Shown here piece after piece: positions 9,684 to 18,796 of a DNA stretch of 64,000 nt. The notes beneath the pieces were generated by a model, which was given only the letters and a program-made list of their open reading frames with translations, ran no database searches and had not been told where the DNA came from. The position numbers and the translations under genes are program-made. Source of the stretch: Pseudorhodobacter aquimaris (lineage in GTDB: Bacteria; Pseudomonadota; Alphaproteobacteria; Rhodobacterales; Rhodobacteraceae); assembly GCF_001202025.1 (NCBI RefSeq), contig NZ_LGHS01000004.1, positions 1 through 64,000 on the forward strand. The letters run 5' to 3'. Each line of letters starts with the position of its first letter. Positions within the stretch are counted from its first letter, which is position 1.

Positions 9684-11939
9684 ATGGAAAAATTGCCCTC
9701 AAAATCACAGATCGTTCAATGGTTGGCTGACAACCCCACGCTGACCTCGAAACGCGATATCGCGCGGGCCTTTGGTATCAAAGGCGGGGATCTGCGGATT
9801 GAGCTGAAACGTATGCTCAAAGAGCTGGAAGCGGAGGGCAAGCTGGTCAAGGCGCAGCGCAGCTACCGTGATCCTGCCGCCCTGCCGCCGGTGTCCATCC
9901 TCAAGGTGTTGGCCCCCGACGGTGATGGCGACCTCTTTGGCGATGCGATGGAATGGACGGGTGAGGGCACGGCCCCCCGCATCCTGATTATCACCAAACC
10001 CTCTGATCCGGCCTTGGGGCAGGGCGACCGTGTTCTGGCACGGCTGGAACCTGTGGGCGGCAGGGATCATACCTACGAGGCGCGACTGATCCGCAAACTG
10101 GGGCATAACCCGCTCAAACTCTTGGGGATTTTCCGGTCTGAGAGCGAGGGCGGGCGTGTTGTCCCCGTTGACAAAAAGAACGACAAGGAATGGCGCGTGC
10201 TGCGCGATGGCACGATGGACGCCCGCGATGGTGAGCTGGTCGAGGCCGAACAAGCAGGCCCCCGCCGCATGGGCCTGCCCCAAGCGCGCATCACCGCCCG
10301 TCTGGGCGACCCGTCCGGTCCGCGCGCGATTTCCCTGATCGCGATCCATCAACACGGCATACCCGACCAATTCCCCGATAAGGTCGTGGCCGAGGCCGAT
10401 GCCGCCACCCCCGCGCCCATGGGCAATCGTGAGGATCTGCGCGATCTGGCGCTGGTGACCATCGACCCGCTGGATGCCCGCGACCGTGATGATGCGGTTC
10501 TGGCGATGCCCGACCCTGACCCTGCGAATATCGGCGGGCATATCGTCTGGGTCGCGATTGCCGATGTGGCACATTACGTCCGCCCCGGATCACAGCTGGA
10601 CCGCGAGGCGAAAAACCGTGGCAACTCCAGCTATTTCCCCGACCGTGTGGTGCCGATGCTGCCCGATACGCTGTCGGGCGATCTGTGTTCTTTGCATGAA
10701 AATGTGGACCGCGCCTGTATGGCCGTGCGTATGGTGCTGGATGCGCATGGCCGCAAGATCAGCCACCGGTTTACGCGCGGCATGATGCGCTCTGTCGCCT
10801 CGCTCAGCTATGCACAGGTGCAAAGCGCGATTGATGGCGATGCGGATGAGGCAACGGCGCCCCTGCTCGATGAGGTTTTGCGCCCGCTTTATGCCGCCTA
10901 TAAGGCCACCAATCAGGCCCGCAATGAACGTCAGCCGTTGAACCTCGATCTGCCGGAACGCAAGATTGTGCTGTCGGATGAGGGCAAGGTTTTATCGGTC
11001 GATTTCTATGAACGGTTTGATGCGCATAAGGTGATTGAGGAATTCATGATCCTCGCGAATGTCGCCGCCGCCGAGGAATTGAACCGCCTGAAATCGCCGC
11101 TTTTGTTCCGTGTGCATGAAGAGCCGAGCCCCGAAAAGCTGCAAGCCCTGCGCGAAGTGGCCGAGGCCTCGGGTTTTGTGCTGTCCAAAGGGCAGGTTCT
11201 CAAGACCTCGCATCTGAACCAACTGCTTGCCGCGGCCGAAGGCACCGAGTTTGACGAGCTGATCAACGTCAGCACCCTGCGCTCCATGACCCAAGCCTAT
11301 TACAACCCGCAAAACTTCGGGCACTTTGGGCTGGCGCTGCGCAATTATGCGCATTTCACCTCTCCGATCCGGCGCTATTCGGATCTGATCGTGCACCGCG
11401 CCCTGATTTCGGCGCATGGCTGGGGGGATGACGGGCTAACACCACAAGATGTAGAGGAGCTGGCCGAAACCGCCAAACATATCTCTGACACGGAACGCCG
11501 CTCTATGGTCGCTGAACGCGATACCAATGATCGCTACCTTGCGGCCTATTTGTACGACCGGGTCGGGGCGATTTTTGATGGCCGCGTCTCGGGGGTGCAG
11601 CGTTTCGGGCTGTTCGTGAAGCTGGATGATAGCGGTGCCGACGGGTTGATCCCGATCCGGTCTGTGGGGCGTGAGTTCTTTCACTTTGATGCCGATACCC
11701 AGACCTTGATGGGGGCTGATACCGGCCTGACGATCGGCATTGGCCAGCGTGTCAAAGTGCGGCTGTCCGAGGCGGTGCCGGTGACCGGCGGGTTGATATT
11801 GGAGTTGTTGGAGATCGACGACCGCGCCCTTCCCAAAGGCCATGCCCCGCGCGGTCGCGGCAGCCCGCGCAAGCCCGGCAAAGCAGCGGCGAAATCCCGC
11901 GCGATCAAGCGCAAGGTTTCGCGGCAGCGGCGCAAATAA
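9684..11939 (+). CDS. rnr: Ribonuclease R
   Basis: RNase R is a processive 3'-5' exoribonuclease that degrades structured RNA and helps in rRNA quality control. The 751-residue protein has an N-terminal winged-helix region (residues about 10-60), cold-shock-like domains, and the RNB catalytic domain. The latter is marked by DPLDARDRDDAV with the magnesium-binding Asp cluster, and by HFTSPIRRYSDLIVHRAL. An S1 domain (GRVSGVQRFGLFVKL) follows near residue 635. The tail is strongly basic, as expected for RNase R. It stands as a single gene 43 bases after the GNAT gene. Confidence 0.95.
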   Translation: MEKLPSKSQIVQWLADNPTLTSKRDIARAFGIKGGDLRIELKRMLKELEAEGKLVKAQRSYRDPAALPPVSILKVLAPDGDGDLFGDAMEWTGEGTAPRILIITKPSDPALGQGDRVLARLEPVGGRDHTYEARLIRKLGHNPLKLLGIFRSESEGGRVVPVDKKNDKEWRVLRDGTMDARDGELVEAEQAGPRRMGLPQARITARLGDPSGPRAISLIAIHQHGIPDQFPDKVVAEADAATPAPMGNREDLRDLALVTIDPLDARDRDDAVLAMPDPDPANIGGHIVWVAIADVAHYVRPGSQLDREAKNRGNSSYFPDRVVPMLPDTLSGDLCSLHENVDRACMAVRMVLDAHGRKISHRFTRGMMRSVASLSYAQVQSAIDGDADEATAPLLDEVLRPLYAAYKATNQARNERQPLNLDLPERKIVLSDEGKVLSVDFYERFDAHKVIEEFMILANVAAAEELNRLKSPLLFRVHEEPSPEKLQALREVAEASGFVLSKGQVLKTSHLNQLLAAAEGTEFDELINVSTLRSMTQAYYNPQNFGHFGLALRNYAHFTSPIRRYSDLIVHRALISAHGWGDDGLTPQDVEELAETAKHISDTERRSMVAERDTNDRYLAAYLYDRVGAIFDGRVSGVQRFGLFVKLDDSGADGLIPIRSVGREFFHFDADTQTLMGADTGLTIGIGQRVKVRLSEAVPVTGGLILELLEIDDRALPKGHAPRGRGSPRKPGKAAAKSRAIKRKVSRQRRK

Positions 11940-12011
11940 CCGCCCATAGCCCGCAGGGCCGTTGCCAATCTTGTGACGGTGGCTACAGTGCGAAAAAAAC
12001 GGGGCGGCAGG

Positions 12012-13241
12012 ATGCGTATATTTCAATTTATTTTGGCATCAGGTTTGGGATTTGGCGTGGCAAATGGCACCACAATCGCACCAGAGGTGCTGGCGGTCTC
12101 ACAGGGCGAACCTGTGGCAGATACCCAAGGGTTGCAAAGCTGGTTGGCCTCGTTTCGGGTGCGTGCCGCCAAGGCGGGAATTTCCGATGCCGTGATGGAT
12201 GCCGCGCTGACGGGGCTTGAATATGACGCCGACGTCATCCGCAGGGACCGCAACCAAGCTGAATTTACCAAAACTATTTGGGATTATCTGGACACCGCTA
12301 CCTCGGATCTGCGTGTACAAAACGGGCGTGAGGCCTTGGAAAAACACGCTGCGGTTCTGGACCGGATTGAGGCGCGCTATGGCGTAGAAAAAGAGGTCGT
12401 TGCAGCCATTTGGGGGCTGGAGAGCGCCTATGGCACCTATCGCGGTACCTCTTCTACGCTGCAATCGCTGGCGACTTTGGCCTATGACGGTCGGCGCGCG
12501 GCGTTTTTTGAAAGCGAGCTTTTGGCCGCACTGGAAATCTTGCAGGCCGGTGATACCTCGCCCGCACAGATGCAAGGCAGCTGGGCGGGGGCGATGGGCC
12601 ATACGCAGTTCATGCCGACGTCCTTTTTGTCCTATGCAGTGGATTTTGACGGCGACGGCCAGCGGGACATCTGGGGCGATGACCCGACTGATGCAGTTGC
12701 CTCGGCGGCGGCCTATCTGGCGGGATATGGCTGGACAAAGGATGCGCCTTGGGGTGTGGAAATCGCGCTTCCGCAGGGGTTTGACTATGACCAGACAAGT
12801 GAGCGAGTGAAAAAGCCGGTTGCGGAATGGCAGGAGTTGGGAGTGCGCCTTGTGAATGGAGGTGATTTGCCAGACCATGGCGCGGCCTCTGTTCTGTTGC
12901 CGGGTGGTGCACGGGGCGCTGCGTTTTTGATATTCTCGAATTTCGGGGTGATCGAGCGTTACAATACCGCTGATGCCTATGTCATCGCTGTGGGGCATCT
13001 GGCCGATTTGTTAAGGGGCGGCGCACGCATTCAGGCTGACTGGCCGCGCGATTTACGGGCCCTTACCTTGGATGAGCGGTTATTGCTGCAAAAGCAGTTG
13101 ACCTTGGCGGGGTTTGATACGCTCGGCGTGGATGGCAAGATCGGCCCGAATACGATTGCGGCGATCAAGGCATTTCAAAAATCCGAGGGCATCGTTCCCG
13201 ATGGCTACCCCAGTCTTGATCTTATGCAAAAGCTGCAATGA
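12012..13241 (+). CDS. MltB-type lytic murein transglycosylase with peptidoglycan-binding domain
   Basis: This enzyme cleaves the MurNAc-GlcNAc bond to give anhydro-muropeptides in the periplasm. The chosen ATG gives a 409-residue protein with a signal peptide (MRIFQFILASGLGFGVANG). A GTG at 11973 would add 13 residues and cannot be excluded. The SLT domain of the MltB type follows: the catalytic Glu is in IWGLESAYGTYRG, with GAMGHTQFMPTSFL and FDGDGQRDIW after it. The C-terminus (last about 65 residues) is a PG_binding_1 domain, with DGKIGPNTIAAIKAFQ. It has no lipobox, so it is probably soluble in the periplasm. Confidence 0.9.
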   Translation: MRIFQFILASGLGFGVANGTTIAPEVLAVSQGEPVADTQGLQSWLASFRVRAAKAGISDAVMDAALTGLEYDADVIRRDRNQAEFTKTIWDYLDTATSDLRVQNGREALEKHAAVLDRIEARYGVEKEVVAAIWGLESAYGTYRGTSSTLQSLATLAYDGRRAAFFESELLAALEILQAGDTSPAQMQGSWAGAMGHTQFMPTSFLSYAVDFDGDGQRDIWGDDPTDAVASAAAYLAGYGWTKDAPWGVEIALPQGFDYDQTSERVKKPVAEWQELGVRLVNGGDLPDHGAASVLLPGGARGAAFLIFSNFGVIERYNTADAYVIAVGHLADLLRGGARIQADWPRDLRALTLDERLLLQKQLTLAGFDTLGVDGKIGPNTIAAIKAFQKSEGIVPDGYPSLDLMQKLQ

Positions 13242-13278
13242 TGCCTCGTTTTGATATTGATTCTATAAAGGGTTGGGA

Positions 13279-13686
13279 ATGAAACATTTTTCTACTATCT
13301 TCTTGGCAGTGATGGGGGTCGGTTTGATCATGGCTGGATGCGTCAAAACACCTCAAACCGCTGATATTACGGGAAGCTGGGAAGTGACAAAGGTTGATGG
13401 CGTTGATGTGCCGGGAACGGTCGTTGTGACGATGAATCTGGAGGAAGACAGGGTTTCCGGCTCCTCCGGCTGTAATCGTTATAGTGGCGGGTATAGTATG
13501 TCGGGCAACAATCTGACATTTGGCCCAGCCGCGATGACCCGCATGGCGTGCCCGCCTCCCGGGATGGAAACTGAGGTCCGTTTCGGAAGGGCGTTGGATG
13601 AGGTAACGCGCTTCGACCTTTCTTCGGGTGGAGATCTTTTGCTGTTTGCCGATGACAATCTGCTTATCCAGGCTGCGCGTAAATAA
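13279..13686 (+). CDS. META-domain lipoprotein (HslJ-like)
   Basis: The 135-residue product has a lipoprotein signal ending in a lipobox (LIMAGC), so it should be lipidated and membrane-anchored. The mature part is a META domain: GSWEVTKVDG, then SGSSGCNRYSGGYSMSG, and TRMACPPPGMETE, all diagnostic of the HslJ/META family. These proteins are linked to heat shock or novobiocin resistance in E. coli, but their function is unclear. The ATG at 13279 is preceded by AAAGGG. A TTG two codons earlier is less likely. It is convergent with flgI, and a bidirectional hairpin separates them. Confidence 0.88.
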   Translation: MKHFSTIFLAVMGVGLIMAGCVKTPQTADITGSWEVTKVDGVDVPGTVVVTMNLEEDRVSGSSGCNRYSGGYSMSGNNLTFGPAAMTRMACPPPGMETEVRFGRALDEVTRFDLSSGGDLLLFADDNLLIQAARK

Positions 13687-13748
13687 GCGACATGGGATCA
13701 AGGATGGGCTTCCCTTTGGACTCTCCGCAGACGGCGCCGAGAAAAGCG

Positions 13749-13779
13749 GTCACCCACTGCCGGAAGCGCGGTGGGTGAC
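13749..13779. terminator. Bidirectional terminator between META gene and flgI
   Basis: GTCACCCAC (13749-13757) pairs perfectly with GTGGGTGAC (13771-13779) around a 13-base loop. T-rich sequence follows on both strands, TGTATTT on plus and CGCTTTTCT on minus. It lies between convergent genes. Confidence 0.7.
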
Positions 13780-13784
13780 TGTAT

Positions 13785-14879
13785 TTAATGCACTAGAAAT
13801 TCGGCATGCAGCGCACCGGCTGCATTGATACTTTTAAGAATATCAATCATGTCATGGGGGGCCACTCCGAGAGCATTGAGGCCCGCGACAACTTCGGACA
13901 AATTGGTGGAGCCTTCTACCTCGGCCATTCCAGTACCTGCGGCTTGTGTGATTTCGGCATTCGTGCGTGGAACGACAATAGTTTCACCATCGGCGAAGGG
14001 ATTTGGCTGAACCACGATTGGCGTTTCCTCAACGCGCAACGTTAAGCTTCCCTGCGCAACGGCCACTCGGCTGATGCGTACGTCGGCACCCATGACAATT
14101 GTGCCTGAACGTTGATCCACAACCACTCTTGCCCGGGTCTCTGGTTCTACACGGATGTTTTCAACCCTGCCGATTGTATGGGCGGGGGATGCCATTTTGG
14201 TTGCACGCAGATCAAGCGTTACTGTTCCGGAATCAAGCATTGCGGCTACGCTTCGCCCAAAGTTGTTATTGATCGCCGTTTCAATGCGTGCGGCAGTCGT
14301 GAAATCCGGCGTGCGCAATGCGAGACGAATAACTTTGAGGCCCGCAAAGTCGAAATCTACTTCTTGTTCGACTCTGGCACCTGACGGAATGACGCCTGCA
14401 GTGGGAACGCCTTGCACAACTCGGGCGGCGTCCCCTTCGGCCGAAACACCGCCGGCAATAATTGTGCCTTGTGCGACAGCATAGACTTGGCCATCCGCCC
14501 CATTCAGAGGTGTCATAACCAGTGTTCCCCCTTGCAGGCTTTTGGCGTCGCCGATTGCGGAGACAGTTACATCAATACGACCCCCCATTCGCGCAAATGG
14601 CGGAAGAGCCGCAGTTACAAAAACAGCAGCCACGTTTTTAGGTTGAAACTGCTCTCCATCGACGTTCACGCCAAGACGTTCCAGCAAGTTGGTCATAATT
14701 TCCTCAGTGAAGGGTGCATTTCGCATACCGTCACCGGTCCCGTTAAGGCCAACCACAAGCCCATAGCCAACCAAATCGTTTCCGCGAACACCATCGAATT
14801 CCACAAGATCCTTAATGCGGATAGGTGCAGCCAGAACGATGCTGGGCATCAGAAGCAAAAAGAGCAAAATTTTGATCAT
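13785..14879 (-). CDS. flgI: Flagellar P-ring protein FlgI
   Basis: FlgI forms the P-ring around the rod in the peptidoglycan layer. The 364-residue protein begins with a cleavable signal (MIKILLFLLLMPSIVLAAP), as needed for export to the periplasm. It continues with the family signature RIKDLVEFDGVRGNDLVGYGLVVGL, split here only by normal variation. NLLERLGV, FVTAALPPFARMGGRIDV and the Thr/Asn-rich C-terminal region match FlgI throughout. It is the last gene of the leftward motB-flgE-flgK-flgL-flgI block, and its start overlaps the flgL stop. No FlgH, FlgA or rod gene follows it in the window. Confidence 0.95.
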   Translation of the reverse strand: MIKILLFLLLMPSIVLAAPIRIKDLVEFDGVRGNDLVGYGLVVGLNGTGDGMRNAPFTEEIMTNLLERLGVNVDGEQFQPKNVAAVFVTAALPPFARMGGRIDVTVSAIGDAKSLQGGTLVMTPLNGADGQVYAVAQGTIIAGGVSAEGDAARVVQGVPTAGVIPSGARVEQEVDFDFAGLKVIRLALRTPDFTTAARIETAINNNFGRSVAAMLDSGTVTLDLRATKMASPAHTIGRVENIRVEPETRARVVVDQRSGTIVMGADVRISRVAVAQGSLTLRVEETPIVVQPNPFADGETIVVPRTNAEITQAAGTGMAEVEGSTNLSEVVAGLNALGVAPHDMIDILKSINAAGALHAEFLVH

Positions 14880-15886
14880 CTCAGATAATCCACCAAGCTA
14901 AGACGCGAAAGGCGCGCGGTAATGGAATAGAGTGTTTCCAATTGTGCCTGGGAATTCTCCAAGCGCGTCGCGGCCTCATAGGGATCAATCGAAATTAAAT
15001 CGGAACGTGCAATGTTCAAAGCAGAGGTCTCTGCGGTGTTGCGCGTTTGGGCCTGGTCAATTCGGGCCTGCGCCAAACCCAGACGCCCAGCAAGAACAGC
15101 TCGGTCGGCCTGGTTTTGTAAAAGAGAGGCCCCTGCTTTGCCTGCCAGTTCAGTTTTGATCGCCGTATCCGAAGTTACGGTGCCGCGATCAACAAGCGCC
15201 ACAAGTGCGAGTGATTTGATCGTATCCCGCAGGGCAGGCTCCATCGCGGTGATTGACAGGTCTATTTTGTCTTCTGCCGAAATCGCGAAGGAGGAGGTGC
15301 CGTCACCGCCAAGATAGCCGATGTCGGCAAAACCTGTCGGGGATTCAAACCATGCAGTTACGCTTGCCTCGATCTCGTCTGCAGTGACGGCGCCGTCACT
15401 GGCTATGGCTGCCTCGAGTGCCGACAGTATAATATCGGATGATGCCAGCGCGGGCCCGTCACTTGCGACGCCCGCAAACAGGGTGCTATCGCCTACTTTG
15501 GTGTTCAGGGCTGCGATCATAGAGTCCAGCTTTTGCGCCGCATCATGTGCGAGCGCATCCAGCGTGTTTGTGTTTTCCAAAGTGGTCGCGTTCAACAGGG
15601 GGGCGCTAATACCATCTGTCAGTTGGTCAACATGTGCAAAAACGCTTTGCATCGTATCGGCCGTAAGTGTCGCATTGTCGGTTACCGCCTTATATCCAGT
15701 TAACCGTGATAGGGAGGCTTCGATGCCGGTGATATTTGAGAGATCGCCACGCAGTTTGTGGCCGATGTCCGAAGTGATTCCGGTTGTCAACTCCTGCGCT
15801 GCGGTAAGCGCGTCTTTTTTGGCGCTGGTCGTCATGCGGCGCAACATTGAGGTTTGTGCCATGTCGCCGAAACTTACTAGTGTCAT
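14876..15886 (-). CDS. flgL: Flagellar hook-filament junction protein FlgL
   Basis: FlgL (HAP3) joins the hook to the filament. The 336-residue protein is a flagellin-like coiled coil. Its N-terminal helix includes MLRRMTTSAKKDALTAAQEL and a conserved LTGYKAVTDNATL region. Its C-terminal helix contains RIDQAQTRNTAETSALNIARSDLISIDPYEAATRLENSQ, the segment in which the DPYEAATRLE motif is typical of FlgL rather than flagellin. It lies between flgK (1-base gap) and flgI (4-base overlap). The protein is secreted through the flagellar type III system and so has no signal peptide. Confidence 0.9.
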   Translation of the reverse strand: MTLVSFGDMAQTSMLRRMTTSAKKDALTAAQELTTGITSDIGHKLRGDLSNITGIEASLSRLTGYKAVTDNATLTADTMQSVFAHVDQLTDGISAPLLNATTLENTNTLDALAHDAAQKLDSMIAALNTKVGDSTLFAGVASDGPALASSDIILSALEAAIASDGAVTADEIEASVTAWFESPTGFADIGYLGGDGTSSFAISAEDKIDLSITAMEPALRDTIKSLALVALVDRGTVTSDTAIKTELAGKAGASLLQNQADRAVLAGRLGLAQARIDQAQTRNTAETSALNIARSDLISIDPYEAATRLENSQAQLETLYSITARLSRLSLVDYLR

Positions 15887-15887
15887 G

Positions 15888-17357
15888 CTACATTCCTAAC
15901 AAGATTTGAATCATTTCATCCGCTGTCTGAATAACCTTTGCGTTTGCCGCATATGCTTGCTCTACCAACAAAAGATCTTGCAGCTCGCTGTCGGTATCTA
16001 CGCCGCCTTCAAGTTCCAGGCCTTTCAGTGTGTTGGTTCTGGCTGCAGCAAATCCAGCTTCTAGCTCAACAGACAGCCGTTCGGTCGCGACGGCAGAAAG
16101 AAGCTGGCCAGAAAACCCGGACAGACTGCGACTGCTGCCTGCGAATTGCCCCGACTCGATTTCTCGTGTTTCATTCAATGCGGTCTGCATTGATGTGAAA
16201 AGCGCGGATTCGCCGACGGGACCGGGTGTGACGGCATCAAGCCCATCACGAAGTCGCCAAAGTTCCCCCCCCTCAGCGGGGTCCACTGCCGCATTTAGAC
16301 TGATGCGGCTACTTATCCCAATCTCTTGCGCTTCCAACAGCGCAGCATCGTTGGTAAACGCACTGCCCCTATCTGTGAACAGGCCTGGATCGGGTGCGAC
16401 AAGCGGATCGGCGCTCGGCTCTTGGAAGCGTGAGATCAGATCACGTGCCATTGCATCCAGTTCGCTCTGCGCACTGGTTGCCAACTCGTCCCGGATTGCA
16501 AATTCTGCCGCCATGGAGCCACCTGAGAGCGGCCCGTTCGATCCGGTATCGACAGATCTGCCATTGATGGTCAGACCTGAAAGCCCGCCTGCGGCTTGCG
16601 TCATATCCGGCGTGATGGTGCCAACCGATGAAAATTCCAGCGTCGCTGCCTTTCCATCAAGCAGGAATGCACCCCCGGAGGTCATCAAGGCGACCTGCCC
16701 ATTATCACGCGGCAGTTCCCGTACCGGAATGATCGTCGAGACTTGGTCAATAAGCTGCTGCCGTTGGTCAAGCAGTGCAGAACTGTCGCGGCCACTGCTG
16801 GAAAGCGATGTGATGCTGCGGTTCAATTCTGCAATAGTTGCCAAGGCGCTGTTGACCGTTTCGACGTCTGCAGCAATTTGCGAGTCGGCGTTCAGACGGC
16901 TTGTTTGGATTTCGCTTGAGATTGACTGGAAAGTGTTGGCCAGGGCGTTTGCCGCGGTCACTACTTCTTGTTGCCGTACTTCGCTGCTGGGTTGCGATGC
17001 AGCAGCAATGAAGGCGGCGTCCAATGCGGCCACGCGACCAGATAGTGAGGAACCAGCCTCGGGCGTGCCAAGCGCTGATTCAAGCCGGGACAAGAAGCTG
17101 GCGCGCGCGTCCAGATCCGCAGAACTGGCCTCGGCAGTGCGGCGCTCGGCAATCAGCATTTGGTCAACGTCACGACTTACGCCGGTTACGGTTACACCTT
17201 GGCCCGAATTGCCAATTTGATTGGCAGAGACCTGTAGCTCGCGCCGACCATAGCCATCGGTCAGCGCGTTTGCGATATTGGATGAAATCACCCCTGCCGA
17301 TCGCGAGGCTGCTGTAAGCCCCGAGATGGCGTTCGCCATGGATCCTGAAATACTCAT
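15888..17357 (-). CDS. flgK: Flagellar hook-associated protein FlgK
   Basis: FlgK (HAP1) lies between hook and FlgL at the junction. The 489-residue protein has the N-terminal SGLTAASRSAGVISSNIANALTDGYGRR segment, a variant of the rod/hook-family ANxxTxGY motif, and the C-terminal LLLVEQAYAANAKVIQTADEMIQILL helix found in all hook-associated proteins. It is somewhat shorter than the 547-residue enteric FlgK. It is cotranscribed with flgE (12-base gap) and flgL. No disruption is seen. Confidence 0.93.
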   Translation of the reverse strand: MSISGSMANAISGLTAASRSAGVISSNIANALTDGYGRRELQVSANQIGNSGQGVTVTGVSRDVDQMLIAERRTAEASSADLDARASFLSRLESALGTPEAGSSLSGRVAALDAAFIAAASQPSSEVRQQEVVTAANALANTFQSISSEIQTSRLNADSQIAADVETVNSALATIAELNRSITSLSSSGRDSSALLDQRQQLIDQVSTIIPVRELPRDNGQVALMTSGGAFLLDGKAATLEFSSVGTITPDMTQAAGGLSGLTINGRSVDTGSNGPLSGGSMAAEFAIRDELATSAQSELDAMARDLISRFQEPSADPLVAPDPGLFTDRGSAFTNDAALLEAQEIGISSRISLNAAVDPAEGGELWRLRDGLDAVTPGPVGESALFTSMQTALNETREIESGQFAGSSRSLSGFSGQLLSAVATERLSVELEAGFAAARTNTLKGLELEGGVDTDSELQDLLLVEQAYAANAKVIQTADEMIQILLGM

Positions 17358-17369
17358 CCCTTAGGCTCC

Positions 17370-18680
17370 TTAACGTTTGATGTTTGTGGTTTCCTGCAAC
17401 ATTTCATCCACCGTCTGAATGACTTTGGCGTTGGAGGAATAGGCGCGTTGTGTCTGGATCAGCGCTGTTAGTTCGGCAGCAACGTCGGTTGTCGATCCTT
17501 CACGCGCATAGCCAACAACCGCGCCAGTCGGCCCATCGCCAGCATCCCACAAGAAGAATGACCCTGAGTCAGGAGATATTTGGAATGTTTGGTTGTTGAG
17601 CGTGTCCAAGCCATTCAGGTTCGGCACATCGACCAATGGAATTTGATACAAGCGCCGGGTAAAGCCCGTGTCATAGGTTGCGTTGATAAAGCCGTTTTCA
17701 TCAATCTCCACGTCGGTCAGATTACCTACCGAGGAACCGTCTTTGGTGATGGATGTTGGCGCAAAGCTGTCGGAAAGCTGTGTCAGGCCATTGGGGTCCC
17801 CCACACGACCGATTGTCATCGTCAACGGCCCGGCCGCGGTGCCAGATCCAACGGTCAGGGCAAGTGTGCCGTCAGCTGACGTATATGCCCCGCCAGACAC
17901 GGTCGTAACGGATGACAATGTGCCACCTGCGCCGCGGGTATCATCGAATGTCAGTGTATAGTGACCAATAGTTGCCCCCGCCTGCGCAGAGTCATTGATA
18001 ATCATTGTCCATTCGTTATCTGCCAGGCCAGTTGGCGTGAAGGTGATGTCCAATGTTTCGGACGTTCCAAGGTTTCCAAAATATTCGACCGCAAGAGGTT
18101 CAGTGGCACCCGCCGCGCCGGAAATAGCACTTGTGGCGGGTAAATTCACGCCCAGCTTCATGGCGGTTGTTGGATCCCCGGCCTGTTGGTTGGCATTGAT
18201 CGTTACCGGCTCAAGTCCCGCAACAGTATCGCGTGGCATCGGCGGGATGGAGCCATCCGCATTTGCGGGCCAGCCCAGCAATACAAGCCCAGACTCGGTG
18301 CGCAATGTACCATCGGCATCCGGCCGGAAAGACCCCGTCGTCGTCATCAGCAACTCAACCGCTTCGGAGCCATTATTCAAGCTGACCGCAGTGGCAACCG
18401 GAAGCAGCCCCCGCTCTGACACCGCGATATCAAGCGCATTGGATGTACCGACCAATGCGCCGCGCTCATCAATGATCCGGCTGCTTGTTGCACGAACGCC
18501 GCCTGCAGAATAGGTGCCGGAACCGCTCGACTGCGTGATAACCATGCTTTCGAAATTGGCGTCGGCGCGCTTGTAACCATATGTGCCAGAGTTGGCGATA
18601 TTGTCGGAAATTGTCGCGAGCCGGGTGGCGTTGGCGTTAAGGCCTGCCACCCCGGCATTGAGCGAAGAGGAAATCGTCAT
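17370..18680 (-). CDS. flgE: Flagellar hook protein FlgE
   Basis: FlgE polymerises into the hook. The 436-residue protein begins with the rod/hook-family segment NAGVAGLNANATRLATISDNIANSGTYGYKRADANF, in which the SDNIAN motif is clear. It ends with ELTALIQTQRAYSSNAKVIQTVDEML. The centre is variable and Thr/Ser-rich, as in other hook proteins. An AAGGCG Shine-Dalgarno lies before the ATG. A 116-base gap to motB leaves room for its own promoter, but I could not identify one. Confidence 0.94.
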   Translation of the reverse strand: MTISSSLNAGVAGLNANATRLATISDNIANSGTYGYKRADANFESMVITQSSGSGTYSAGGVRATSSRIIDERGALVGTSNALDIAVSERGLLPVATAVSLNNGSEAVELLMTTTGSFRPDADGTLRTESGLVLLGWPANADGSIPPMPRDTVAGLEPVTINANQQAGDPTTAMKLGVNLPATSAISGAAGATEPLAVEYFGNLGTSETLDITFTPTGLADNEWTMIINDSAQAGATIGHYTLTFDDTRGAGGTLSSVTTVSGGAYTSADGTLALTVGSGTAAGPLTMTIGRVGDPNGLTQLSDSFAPTSITKDGSSVGNLTDVEIDENGFINATYDTGFTRRLYQIPLVDVPNLNGLDTLNNQTFQISPDSGSFFLWDAGDGPTGAVVGYAREGSTTDVAAELTALIQTQRAYSSNAKVIQTVDEMLQETTNIKR

Positions 18681-18796
18681 GTTTTAGCGCCTTTCTGCTG
18701 CTTAGACCCTTGGTCAGCTTTCAAATTGCATCCTGCGCCTTAACATCCGCCTAATTCCCGAAGCCATATTCAGTCAATACGGCGGTGTGACTGCAA